Shown piece after piece: positions 51,291 through 60,999 of a stretch of 64,000 nucleotides of DNA. The notes under the pieces were generated by a model. The model was not told where the DNA came from. It saw nothing but the letters and a program-made list of their open reading frames with translations, and did not search any database. The first letter of the stretch is position 1. The number at the start of each line of letters is the position of its first letter. The DNA is from Effrenium voratum (lineage: Eukaryota > Sar > Dinophyceae > Suessiales > Symbiodiniaceae): NCBI GenBank assembly GCA_963377175.1, contig CAUJNA010000462.1, forward strand, positions 1-64,000, read 5' to 3'. The position numbers and the translations under genes are program-made.

Positions 51291-51510
51291 ATCGCCGACC
51301 CCCACAAAAACTTCCAAAACAAGAGACATCCCCTGCATCCCCGGCATCCCCTGCATCCCCGGCACCCCTTGTGCGCCCAAGTCCGGCGAGGCCGGAAGCA
51401 AAGTAAAATGATGTAAAACTGGCACGCTTTTTGGCCCGCGAGAGCCACAGACGAAAAGGTCAGACATGATAGGCAGCGTCGACGAAAAAGCGCGAAAAAC
51501 ACAGGGAAAA

Positions 51511-51612
51511 ACACCAAATACCAGCCTTGCGGTGGCAGAAAGTGCTCCAGAAAGTGCTCCAAAACATACTCCCATTTTTTGGGAGTATTTTTCGGCTGAC
51601 CAGACCTGCAAA
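51511..51612. repeat. 80-bp palindromic repeat, copy 3
   Basis: Same core, with the AAAGTGCTCCA word doubled and the same hairpin. C-runs follow at 51630-51658. Confidence 0.8.
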
Positions 51613-51860
51613 TCACCCGGAACGAGGTTACCCCCCCCCACACCCCCCCCCCCCCCCACAACTTCGTACACTAACTCCCAGCGCTTCAAGAAGCGCTTTC
51701 CGTCATCCAAAGCAAACCCTCCAACTCACCTAATCCTCCTAATCCTGGCCTGCCTCACTTGTGAACTGAGCCAGCAGCCTGCCAGAGGAAGGCCAACAGG
51801 AAGAAGAAGACCCTGGGCGCGCTGAAATGACTCCCATAAGACGCTGGCGCGAGACAGCGC

Positions 51861-52097
51861 TTGGCCCTTTGCTGCGGCCTTTTGCTCCATCTCCTTCACG
51901 GCCTTGTGGCCGGCCGGCCAGCTTCATTTGGCGAGCGGATGTCAGCAATTGGATGTCGCCAACTCTCGGCTCAGATCTGGGGGAGCATGATGGCGCAGGG
52001 CGAGCTATCGTTGGCTGTCCAGGAAGGTGTTTTCAGCGCGGCTGCGAAGGGAATCCGGTCAGATCTCCATGAGCTCAAGGCAGCTTTGGCTGAGTAG
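51861..52097 (+). CDS. Possible host exon, C-terminal
   Basis: A plus-strand frame reads GERMSAIGCRQLSAQIWGSM, then MAQGELSLAVQEGVFSAAAK and a charged helix before a TGA... TAG-type end at 52095. It looks like ordinary helical protein, unlike nearby repeats, but no family is recognised and no splice site was established. Confidence 0.3.
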   Translation: MALCCGLLLHLLHGLVAGRPASFGERMSAIGCRQLSAQIWGSMMAQGELSLAVQEGVFSAAAKGIRSDLHELKAALAE

Positions 52098-52679
52098 TCG
52101 GCGGCCACCTAGGAATATTGGGGAGGCCTCCTTTCTGGCAACAGGACTGGGTTGCTCATGGCCAAGAAACATCCGGGCGTTTGGGTCTAATTGGGAATGA
52201 TTGCAAAAAGGTAGCAGAGCGAAGCCATAGAAGCATTTGTCCAGCTCGATCGGTGACCAAACAATTACTTCTCTTTCTTCGACTCAATCAGTCTGGATAT
52301 GATTCTGGCTGTTGCTTTGTTGGCTACAGGCACCTTGCGAGGAGTGCTTCTTGAGTAACTAGCTGTACCGCCAAGCACACTCCCGCGGTTCCTGGAACCG
52401 CCGTGGAACGACAGCCGCCATCCCCCGAAAATCTAGGTGCACTCAGTAGGAACAGGTATAGCGTAATTGCTTCACGAAGCGAAACCCTGCAACTTGTCAT
52501 GGTTCGTGGCCGGTATCTAGTGTATCAACCAGATAAGCATAACCAACAACAGGATGGTCCTTTTGCCACCTTGCTTCAAGTTGCGGAAAACCCTTTGCCC
52601 CCTAACCAAAACCAATCTCTGGGCAGCAAACAAATTCAAAAACGCTCGGCCAGCGGTCGCTGTAGACGGTTTGGTTTCT

Positions 52680-52778
52680 GCGCAATCCCAGCGGCAGGTG
52701 GAAGTCCATGCAGAACTTGGCCATCAGCTCGGCGGCGGTGCCAGGCAGCTCGACCTGCCTCTCCGCCAGGCCACGAAC
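52680..52778 (-). CDS. Candidate exon of ankyrin-type host gene
   Basis: After an AG (TGTAG) the minus strand reads VRGLAERQVELPGTAAELMA then KFCMDFHLPLGLR, GC-rich and stop-free inside an otherwise AT-richer region. It is the most downstream exon candidate found. The downstream splice site is not clear. Confidence 0.4.
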
Positions 52779-53469
52779 CTACAGCCAGGTCCCGCGCTTC
52801 GCCAGGGGGGAGGAGGGAGGGCATCCGGATGGATTCCCAAACCCATATACCTTTGGTTCCAGAGTTTGGGCCTAAACAAACGACTAGCATTCGTGTTGCC
52901 AGTTGCTCATACGTGCCCTGGTCAAAACTCCATGTGCGAGTCGTGGTCTGCGGGCGCTTGTGGTGCGTGAGGGTGGGCACTTTGGCCCATGCGGAGACTA
53001 GATCAAAGGGGCGAAAAGACCCTTCAACGGGAACCTTTACATGGGTTGTCTAAAAATCTATAAAGAGGTTGAGCTCAAGCATGGCTCACATGATCCAGCT
53101 CCTGTGAGAGCTTCCGGCTCCTATGACAGCCTCTCCAACTAGGGTTCCCCTCTTATCTTCTTGGAAGGAAACCAAAAGCTCTCCAACCGCCAGTTTTGGG
53201 GCTCCTAATTTAAGAAACACCCATATGTATCACTCAAAACATTGGCTTCCCTCACACGAAAAGCTCATGATTCATTACATTTACCCCCGCCATATAGTTG
53301 TGTGTCAAACAAATGGGTTGATTGCCCCGAAACTCGTTGCTTTCCTGTTCTTGTCCACGTCAAAAATCTCTGACAACCACAAACCAACCCTTTTCCCATG
53401 GCTAATGGAGGGAACCAAAGCCCTTTGCCGGTTCCCCTCCGCCCCCCGCCGCCCCCCGCCCCCGCCCCC

Positions 53470-53630
53470 CGCCCCCGCCCCGCCGAGGCGCCAGCAGCGC
53501 CACCCGCCGCGCCGCGCCCAGCCGCGCCTCCGCCTCCGCCCAGGGCCCGAGGCGGCACCGCAGCGCCGGCAGCGAGGGCGCCGACCGCGGCTTCGAGAGG
53601 CGCCACGTCTCCTGACGCGACGTCCTCTCC
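53470..53630 (-). CDS. Candidate exon, Gly/Ala-rich
   Basis: On the minus strand after GATCAG the frame SGEDVASGDVAPLEAAVGAL continues into AAGAAVPPRALGGGG. High GC and good codon use set it apart from flanking sequence. It ends in a G/C homopolymer-like run. Confidence 0.3.
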
Positions 53631-53782
53631 GCTGATCCATCGAGAAATGGGAAACTTAGCCGCAAATGACCTCTTCTCCGTGCCCACTTGACCTCTTCTC
53701 AGTGCCCACTTAGCCGCAAAATGATTGGGTCACGTTTCCCACTTGGTGAGAATCGTCTTTCTGGGTTCCAAAGTCACCCTAC

Positions 53783-55055
53783 GCCAAGGACCCTTTGATC
53801 AATCCCCACATGGTCGGGTTCTCCAACTGGCTCTTGGGGTGAATGGACCAAAAAACGGCAAGCATCGGAAGTTGCAAGATCAAAGGCTTACCTTGGCTTG
53901 CAAAATGAAGCTGCCTGAAGGCCAACAGGCCATGAATAGCTCTGAAAGACGGGGTGTCCTTTTCCGAGGGTCCCTTTTCTTGCAGCTGAGATAGGCAGGG
54001 AACGAGAAATGGAATGACCCAAATATAAACCATCTCAAATCTGGTTTCCTTTAAGGGCACCCCTGGTTGTGTCTACAAAATACTGTTATTGAATTAAAAC
54101 CATTAGGTTGGCTTGGGTTGTGACGGTTTTTGTAAAAACCCAATGCACGTCCTCTCCTTTGATACTGTGGATGGTTGCGAAATCCATTTCACACCACGAA
54201 ATCAAACCATGCTTGAAACCATTGGTTGGTACTTATGGTGGGGAATCGAATCATTCCCGGGTATCTTAGGCGGTGCGGGATGTCGTCCATCCACAGTATG
54301 GGTGTGGCTTAAAATAGGAATCGGACCCCAAAAATTGTTGGCTTCCTTTTGGGGGCCCTTTAAACCCCAAAAAAAGGTACCACCAAGAAAAGACACACCC
54401 ATAATATCTCGCTATGCTATGCGTGAGGAAACTTAAAAAAGGCAAGCAGGTGGAAACCGGTGGGGAAGTAGACGCTTTTGTGGGCAAGTCCTTTGTTTTC
54501 CGTTTCAAGCCGCCCCAAAACGGGGACCCCAAAGCCCCTCAACACCCCCAACAGATCCCCTGTTTTAGCCCCATCTGATCCGAATCCGCAATATCGCTCG
54601 GCCAAAGCCCTTTTCTGCCGATGCGCTGAGCAGATTCGCTCTGCGCCCCCCGCCCCCAACGGCCCATCTGCGGCCTCGAACCCCTGGCACGTTTACCTTC
54701 CTCGATGCGGCCGCAGAGCCATGGCTCGCTCCCCTCCCGCCTTCAAGAAGTCCTCTGCGTCCTGGAAGCCCTGGATCACCAGCCGCGCCTGGACCGTCAT
54801 GCCATAGTGGTCCTCCGCCTCCACGTCGGCGCCCAAACCCACCAGGCAACTGGCCAAGCACAGCACGGGTCCCTTACAGAGAACATGTAAAGGACCTTTT
54901 TGATCAAGCCCCACCTCCAACTGACTATTCGGGTGGCTTCCCTCCAACCCACGATTTAGAGGGTAAGTTTGAGGTTGTCAGTTTAATGGACCAGGAAACA
55001 GGGGAGCATAGCATTGGAAGTTGCAAGATCAAAGGCTTGCGTCGGCTTGGGAGAG
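53783..55055. repeat. Two dispersed copies of an intronic repeat
   Basis: 53783-53905 and 54890-55055 share GGACC(TTT)TTTGATCAA, AATGGACCA and GGAAGTTGCAAGATCAAAGG in the same order. They flank an ankyrin exon and are probably copies of a short mobile element in introns. Confidence 0.55.
54697..54872 (-). CDS. Ankyrin-repeat exon of host gene
   Basis: The exon starts after CTGTAAG and ends before a GTAAAC donor. It encodes PVLCLASCLVGLGADVEAED followed by HYGMTVQARLVIQGFQDAED and a basic end. LVGLGADVEAEDHYGMT is the hairpin portion between two ankyrin repeats (GAD-V-x-A-x-D-x-x-G-x-T). Ankyrin repeats make protein-binding surfaces. Intron sequence on both sides is rich in repeats. Confidence 0.6.
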
Positions 55056-55089
55056 GACGTGCGGAATCCAGGGCAGCAATCACTGAGGC

Positions 55090-55335
55090 TGGCCACTTGG
55101 TACACTTGCTCAGGGAGCAAGTGGACAACCACTTGCACTTGGTCCACTTGCTTGGGGAGCAAGTGGACAAGTGCTGTGGCCACTTAGTTCACTTGCTCCA
55201 CTTGCTCTATTTGGTCCACTTGGTTCACTTGGCAACTTGGTCCACTTGCTCGCCAACAATCGGGCCGAGTGGGCAAGCGGACCAAGTGGACCAAGTGGAC
55301 CAAGTCGGCCGAGTCAAGTGAGAAAGTAGACCAAG
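55090..55335. repeat. Inverting CCACTTG satellite
   Basis: The words CCACTTG and GGTCCACTTG are repeated on the plus strand, and their complements CAAGTGG and GGACCAAGTGGACC dominate the last 70 bases. CCACTTGCTTGGGGAGCAAGTGG at 55144-55166 is a self-contained hairpin. Confidence 0.85.
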
Positions 55336-55374
55336 CGCCATCCCTAAACAACCGACCGGTGCTCGCCCGCCCAC

Positions 55375-55445
55375 CTGAGCCCAGCCAGGCAAACATTTCC
55401 GGCAGCCCAGCCCAGCGCCGTGGCGCCGTGCAGCTCGTCCCGTGC
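55375..55445 (-). CDS. Ankyrin-repeat exon of host gene
   Basis: Between an AAAAG acceptor and a CAG|GTGGGC donor, the 71-base exon reads ARDELHGATALGWAAGNVCL then AGL. The HGATALGWAAGN segment is the start of an ankyrin repeat and fits well before the next exon. The phase at the junction with 54872 does not match exactly, so a small exon may be missing or the boundary may be off by two bases. Confidence 0.55.
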
Positions 55446-55459
55446 CTTTTCAAGGAATT

Positions 55460-56300
55460 GGAACCCCTGTAAACAACTCACGAGGAAACCACGGAAACAC
55501 CACATTTCCTTTTAGGGAACCCCTGGTTCCCTGGGACCAATTCCTTTGTACCAAAGGTCCCCTAAAAGGAATGTCCTCTACAAATCGCGGACATACCACT
55601 AGCCATGCCAGATTTGTTAATCCTCGACATGGGCGGCCTGGGCAATCCTTGAACATCCAATGGACTCTTTGACATCGGAACACAGCCAGCTCCACGTGGG
55701 GTGCCTAGGAGCAAGCTTGGTTCTGAATACGGGAAGCAACGTCAAGTCCAGGCCACAATGGACTTTGGATATCATGCGCAGGTGCATCACTTGACGCCCC
55801 CCAAGTGATTTCCGCAGAATACAGAGCTGCATGGTCCCCCTCCAAGGGTGGTTCCATGGTAGATCTGCGACTCTACACACGCGCTCTCACCCACACAAAG
55901 GCACACCATCTGGAATCGTCCACGTGCTTTGAATAAAACTAGTTTTCTTCCGGCGCGAAAGCAACAGCTGCAAGGAGCTGAATGAATGTTCCAGCTGTTA
56001 CCAACAACAAAACCAGAAACAACATGACTTGTATTACCAACATTACCGACAACTTTATCAGACATAATTGAATTCCACAATGAAGAACTTGCATCATGAA
56101 GGAATGGAATATGGATTGTACAACAGCTGCACGAAAGCAATGAATGAACTAGAGGAGTAGAATGAATTGGTCCTGAATGTCAACGGAAATAGGCTCACAA
56201 TGGTCGGTGGACACACATAGCCATGTACATGTCCATCAAAGGTCCCAATCAAAATTCACACCCAACTGAGCAGACACCCCAGGAAAAAAGTAGAACCACC
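55460..56300. other. Intron-like region, nothing recognised
   Basis: AT-richer sequence with no domain or conserved frame on either strand. Confidence 0.5.
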
Positions 56301-56349
56301 TACTAACTTGGCCAAGTTTGGACGGATTGGGTCGTGCTCAGATGGAAAC

Positions 56350-56415
56350 CCAGCCCTTGTGCTCGCTAAAGCCTCCAGCTCCGCCCCAGCACCGAGAAGC
56401 AGCGGCAGCAGCGTC
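56350..56415 (-). CDS. Ankyrin-like exon of host gene
   Basis: After ACCCAG the minus strand gives TLLPLLLGAGAELEALASTR. LLPLLLGAGAELEA is the second helix and turn of an ankyrin repeat. The downstream donor is probably GC. Confidence 0.5.
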
Positions 56416-56501
56416 CTGGGTGTGAGGTGCACCCAAATAAGCCACCCAAATGGGCTACCCTGTTTCTGTCAATGGGTTTTTTGGCGAAGGACGGATGTGT
56501 A

Positions 56502-56504
<3 letters not shown>

Positions 56505-56540
<36 letters not shown>

Positions 56541-57118
56541 TCCCGTGTCCCGTGTTGCTACCCCCCCCCCCCCATATGGTATGGGTTTTGCAGGACCCCC
56601 CCCCCCCCCGGCCCGAGACCCCGAGCCCCCGGATCCTGTCACCTACGGTCCCACCCCCACCCCGACCCCCTGAACTCGCACCCCGACACCCCGGCACCCC
56701 CACCCCCAGGACAAGCCAACCCACAACCAACCATAAACCAACCCTAAACCAACCCTAAACTAACCCCAAATACACCCTAAAGCAATCCCTAAACAATAAA
56801 CCCTAAACCTAAGCCAACCCTAAACCAACCCTAAACTAACCCTAAACCAACCCTAAATACACCCAAAACCAAACCCTAAACCGTAAACCTAAACCAACCC
56901 TAAACCAACCCTAAATCAACATAAACCAACCCTAAACCAACCCTAAACTAACCCTAAACACACCCTAAATATACCCTAAACCAATTCTAAACCAACCCTA
57001 AACCACCACAACCCAACCACAGGACCACAACCACAGGGGGGGGGGGGTACTTGCCTGACCCATGACCATTGGTGGGGGGGGGGGCTGGCAACGCTGTACC
57101 ATATATATATATATATAG
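56505..57118. repeat. Telomere-like array between inverted AT/poly-C ends
   Basis: From about 56725 to 57010 the sequence is built from CCCTAAA separated by CCAA or CTAA, mostly the 11-base unit CCCTAAACCAA. It is flanked on the left by (AT)n-GGTCCCGTG...GTTGCTA-(C)n and on the right by (G)n-CTGGCAACGCTGTACC-(AT)n, which are inverted relatives of each other. CCCTAAA is the telomere repeat of plants and dinoflagellates. Confidence 0.8.
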
Positions 57119-57119
57119 A

Positions 57120-57970
57120 GAGAGATATGCGTTATATAGAACATTGATTGGGGATCAATTCATCAGAAGTGTTGGGGGAGGGTGGCAACAAACAAGTGTT
57201 TCCCAAAATTAGGGAGCCCTCTTGGTGGTCGGTTTCATTGTTGTTACCCTTTGAAACCGCCCAAATTTTGAGAAACACCCAAATCGGCCCTCCCCAAAGC
57301 CGCATGGCCGTTTTGTCCGGTAAGGGCTAGGAATTCCCATGTGTCTTTTGGGCAAAAGACGGTACAGCTACTCCTGACCTGTGTTCACCACTTCGTTGCG
57401 TGTCAAAGGAGCACCGCTCTCGGCATCTGAATTGTGTTCTTTTCCAGTGGCCATGTCCTACTCCAACGCATCACACTGAAGTGAAGAGCCGCACTAGCAA
57501 GCTGTTTTTGAGCTTTGCGGCCTCTTTGTTTCTTATTTCGTGTTTCGTAACAGACGAATCACTGTCAAGTGCAGCTACCCATCAAAGCCTCGTCAGGATC
57601 AATGCATCAGCTCAAGACAAAACCACCATGAAGGCACCCATCCAAACAAGACTCCCTCCTTGTGTCCCTAGTCAAAGGGGGGGTCATCTTTTGCTCGCCC
57701 AAACGGTGCGTTGAGTCAAGAAAAACGTTCTCGTGAGCCTTTCCGAGCCCAAGCCCCAAGTAGCCCATTCCAAGACCTCACCTGGCCCAAGCTTCCCAAA
57801 GCACAACCTGTCAGCTTCCTATCCCCTGCGAAGCTTTGAACAGGGATCACTCATGATTCCCACAAAGGTCATGTGTAGTCTCGGGAGAACTACTTGCAGT
57901 CGATGGTGCCTGTAAAAAGGTTTATCCAGTCAACGCACGAGCATCCTTAAACACAAGTTGGTGGGTAGCA
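57120..57970. other. Intron-like region
   Basis: No gene supported. A CTTTGAAACCGCCCAAATTTTG and AGAAACACCCAAAT stretch (57250-57285) resembles stretches near 53200 and 62210, so a small dispersed element is likely. Confidence 0.45.
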
Positions 57971-57973
57971 CAC

Positions 57974-58200
57974 CTCACTCGAAGTGCCAAAATTTCGTGC
58001 AGTTTCTGCAATCCTACTGCTGCGGAGTTTCGCTGGCGCGACTGCATAGCTTCGATTTTCGCATCCCACGTCCCCGAATCATCGCCCAGGTGCTGGGCCC
58101 GTGCAGTGGTGAGGCGGTCGGGGTCCCGCAGTGTGCCACCCCCCGCGGCCACCAGATGAAGCGGCCGCACTCCACCCTCGAAGGCCGCGTTGGCCAAGCC
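57974..58200 (-). CDS. Ankyrin-like exon of host gene
   Basis: Acceptor ACCGAG, donor GAG|GTGTGC. The frame opens GLANAAFEGGVRPLHLVAAG, an ankyrin-like R-PLHLVAA helix, and continues through a charged region (TARAQHLGDDSGTWDAKIEA) to HEILALRV. It is the longest of the exon candidates. Confidence 0.55.
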
Positions 58201-58477
58201 CTCGGTTGAAATCAACGAGCATTTGCGCAGGTCTCTCAGAACGGTGGACCCTTTTTGGTTCAAGGAAAACCAAAGGAAGAACAGGGCCCTATGTCGAGAA
58301 ACCTCCGGCTGCTGTTGCTGCGGAACAACTAGACTATCCACAACATTTCTCTGAGCTTGGCCTTTTGGCCCCTCGCAGAAGCCACTGATGAAGGCACTCT
58401 TGCAACAACCCGCTTTCAGCTTCAGTCTCCCTTTCAAGCGGATTGGGGGGTGGTTGCAAGGCAAAGACATGTCGCAC

Positions 58478-58560
58478 AAGCCTGCCTCGCAGCCCGTGCT
58501 GCACAGCAGCAGCGCCACCGCGCAGTACGCGTCCCCGTCGGAGATGGAGGGGTCTAGGGC
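58478..58560 (-). CDS. Candidate host exon
   Basis: Frame ALDPSISDGDAYCAVALLLC then STGCEAG, between a CAGAGAG acceptor region and a CAG|GCTTGT donor, a GC donor of the sort common in dinoflagellates. Confidence 0.4.
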
Positions 58561-59640
58561 CTCTCTGTGAGCAGCTGGGCTGCTTCGCTGGAACGAGAAG
58601 CTGGTGGTTTTACTCTCAAGACCAGGGTGCCAACAAGGATTTGACCCAGTCCTGCTGCACCCCTGGTTTCTCGCAATACTTCATCTCTTTGTGCGGAAGG
58701 GGTTTCACTTGGTGTGGGCCTCTTTCGAAGGACAAGCTGATACATGCATGTTGGGTGGCTTGTTTTTTATCCTTGTCTTTCGCTGCCTGCTTGAATGCAA
58801 GCATTGATGTATCTATCTGCACATGAGTCATAATTAAAACCGGTATCAAAATGGTCGACCCAGAACCATGTAAAGAAATATGAAGGCGGCCGCAACCATT
58901 TATGGCTGGGATTGCCCTTACTTATCTTCATCTACCCAGGTTTTGATTGTGGCTCACATGTGTAGATGTGCCGGCGTGCAAGAAGCGTGCTGCCTCTGCG
59001 CAGAAGTGTAAGCATGTAAGCCTGTAAGCCCCGCGGCGTCCTACAGAAAAGCAGGTTCTAGCCTTCTGGCATTGCAATCTTCAGGTGATCAAGCTTGCAG
59101 AAGCTAATTGCGGCGGCTTGATTCTACTCTGGGCCGTCTTGCGATTTGCTTTCTGCCGAAAATTCAGTATGATGTGTCGGAATGAATTGAATCATTGCTG
59201 CTTGGAACCGCAAAGTGTTGAGTGTGCAATAGGAGCCAACATGCCAACTGCACTGTAATTGTTGTACATCTAAATGATCTTGGCCAATAGGTCTGGTTTT
59301 GAACATTCTCCTTGCAGACCTTGAAAGCAGCCCATGTGAATCATGGCACAAGCTGTCATATCACCCCCTTTTAGACAGACCTTTCTGAGTGTGTCTCAAA
59401 ATGTCGGACGGCCAAAACTGGGTGGTTTCCTCTTGGCTATCCCCACCCATATACAACGAAACTCAACCACCCAACCCTTGACTCACATCTTTCACCATCG
59501 CCCAAAAGAACACTCGCCTTACTTTCGCAAAAGGTGCAATCTCAACACACATTGCAAAAACCTTCTCAGCAACCCCCCCCCCCAACTCTCCTCATCGCTT
59601 CCCCTCCCCTCCCGCCCGCGCGCGCGCGGGGGGGGCCCGC

Positions 59641-59761
59641 CTGCAGCAGCGTGTCCTGCCAGACCCGCTGCACCGGGCGCCGCGGGAAAGGCGCGCGCAG
59701 CAGCGCCTCCGCCAGCGGCCCCGGGCGCAGCGGCTCCATGAGACGCCCCAGGATGGCGGGG
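59641..59761 (-). CDS. Candidate host exon
   Basis: Acceptor CCCCAG, donor CTGCAG|GCGGGC. The 121-base exon encodes PAILGRLMEPLRPGPLAEAL followed by LRAPFPRRPVQRVWQDTLLQ. It sits between G/C homopolymer runs. No family recognised. Confidence 0.45.
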
Positions 59762-60877
59762 CTGGGGGGCTGGGTTGGGTTGGGGTAGAGGGGATGCACC
59801 GGTTGGGGACGGGGGGGCTGACCCAAGCAAAGCTTTGGGTTTGGTTCAAAAGCGGAAATGGACCCCCGAACTGGTTGGCTTCTTCTTTTGAACTACGCCT
59901 TTGAAAGCCGACCAAAAGCTGGCTCCTCAAGACAAAGCTCGACCGCCCCCGACTTGAAAGCTGGGCGGGTGTGCAGGGTAATGGTTGGTGACGCGTTGCT
60001 TGCTTGATGGTTTGGGTTTTCGCATGGTAGCTTCCAGTTTTTGCTTGGTTTGTCTTGAGTTGCTATTATCATTTGCCAGGTTCAAGCCACACAAAAAGTC
60101 CAAGAAAATAATTACCCAGTCTCAAGGCTGAAGCCGCTCAGGCTTTCAGGGTTATTACACAATCACAGCTTATTCTGCAACTGCATTGGCTTCCACAACA
60201 CCAATACGACAAGGCACAAACCAAACAGGACCTCTCTGATGCATGCATTCTGCACTTGTTACCCTTGCGTGCTTGAGCAGCCACAATGCGCAAAGGCCTG
60301 GGCGAAGTTCCTACCCGTTCTCCTCCTTGAAAATGCCGCACCTGAAACCCTGTGATCGAGTGGTCGCACAGAATGCTGCCCTGGGGCTGCTGGCGGGATG
60401 ATCGGCAGCACATCCACGATCGGCGCAAAAATCACAAACTCTTCAGGAAGTCGCGCATGCGCTGCCTCCAGCGGTCAACGGCTGCACGAAGCCGTGAAAG
60501 CCGCAGAACAAAAACATGCAGTGAGATCAGGGTCTGCTTGCACCGGCAAGCTTGCACAAAAGTCCATCCACAAGGCACGCTCTGTTTGGCACTGGACTAC
60601 CAGTGTCTGCAAATGCACTCCTTGAGGTTGTGATTGTTTGTCTTTGGACAAAGCTGGCCAATCCGACTTTCCACAACCAGCCTGGAAGGAACAAGCATCT
60701 GCCCAAGGGATCCGGATTGCCTTTGAACGGCCCAAATGGGATGAGATCCAAACTCCATGCCCTGACTCCCAGGGCAAAGCCCGCCAAAAGTCAAACCCAG
60801 ACTTTGAAAGGGTGACAACACCAGGGGACCAAAAACACCGGACCTAGGGTTGGGGGGGGGGGACAACGGGACCACGC

Positions 60878-60934
60878 CTCCGGCACGGCGGCCACCGCCG
60901 CCGCCACGGCGGCGGCCTGCTCGCCCCGCAGCGC
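60878..60934 (-). CDS. Candidate host exon
   Basis: Exactly 19 codons (ALRGEQAAAVAAAVAAVPE) lie between ATCCAG and a GAG|GCGTGG donor. The Ala-rich helix could belong to the start of the ankyrin-type protein. Nearby, at about 60431-60530, another minus-strand stretch (SRLRAAVDRWRQRMRDFLKS) ends in a stop and might be the end of a different gene. Confidence 0.4.
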
Positions 60935-60999
60935 CTGGATTGGTGGAGGGGTGGCCTCTCCTTTAGTAATAAAAACAAAGAAGGGGTGCGTGCGTTTGT

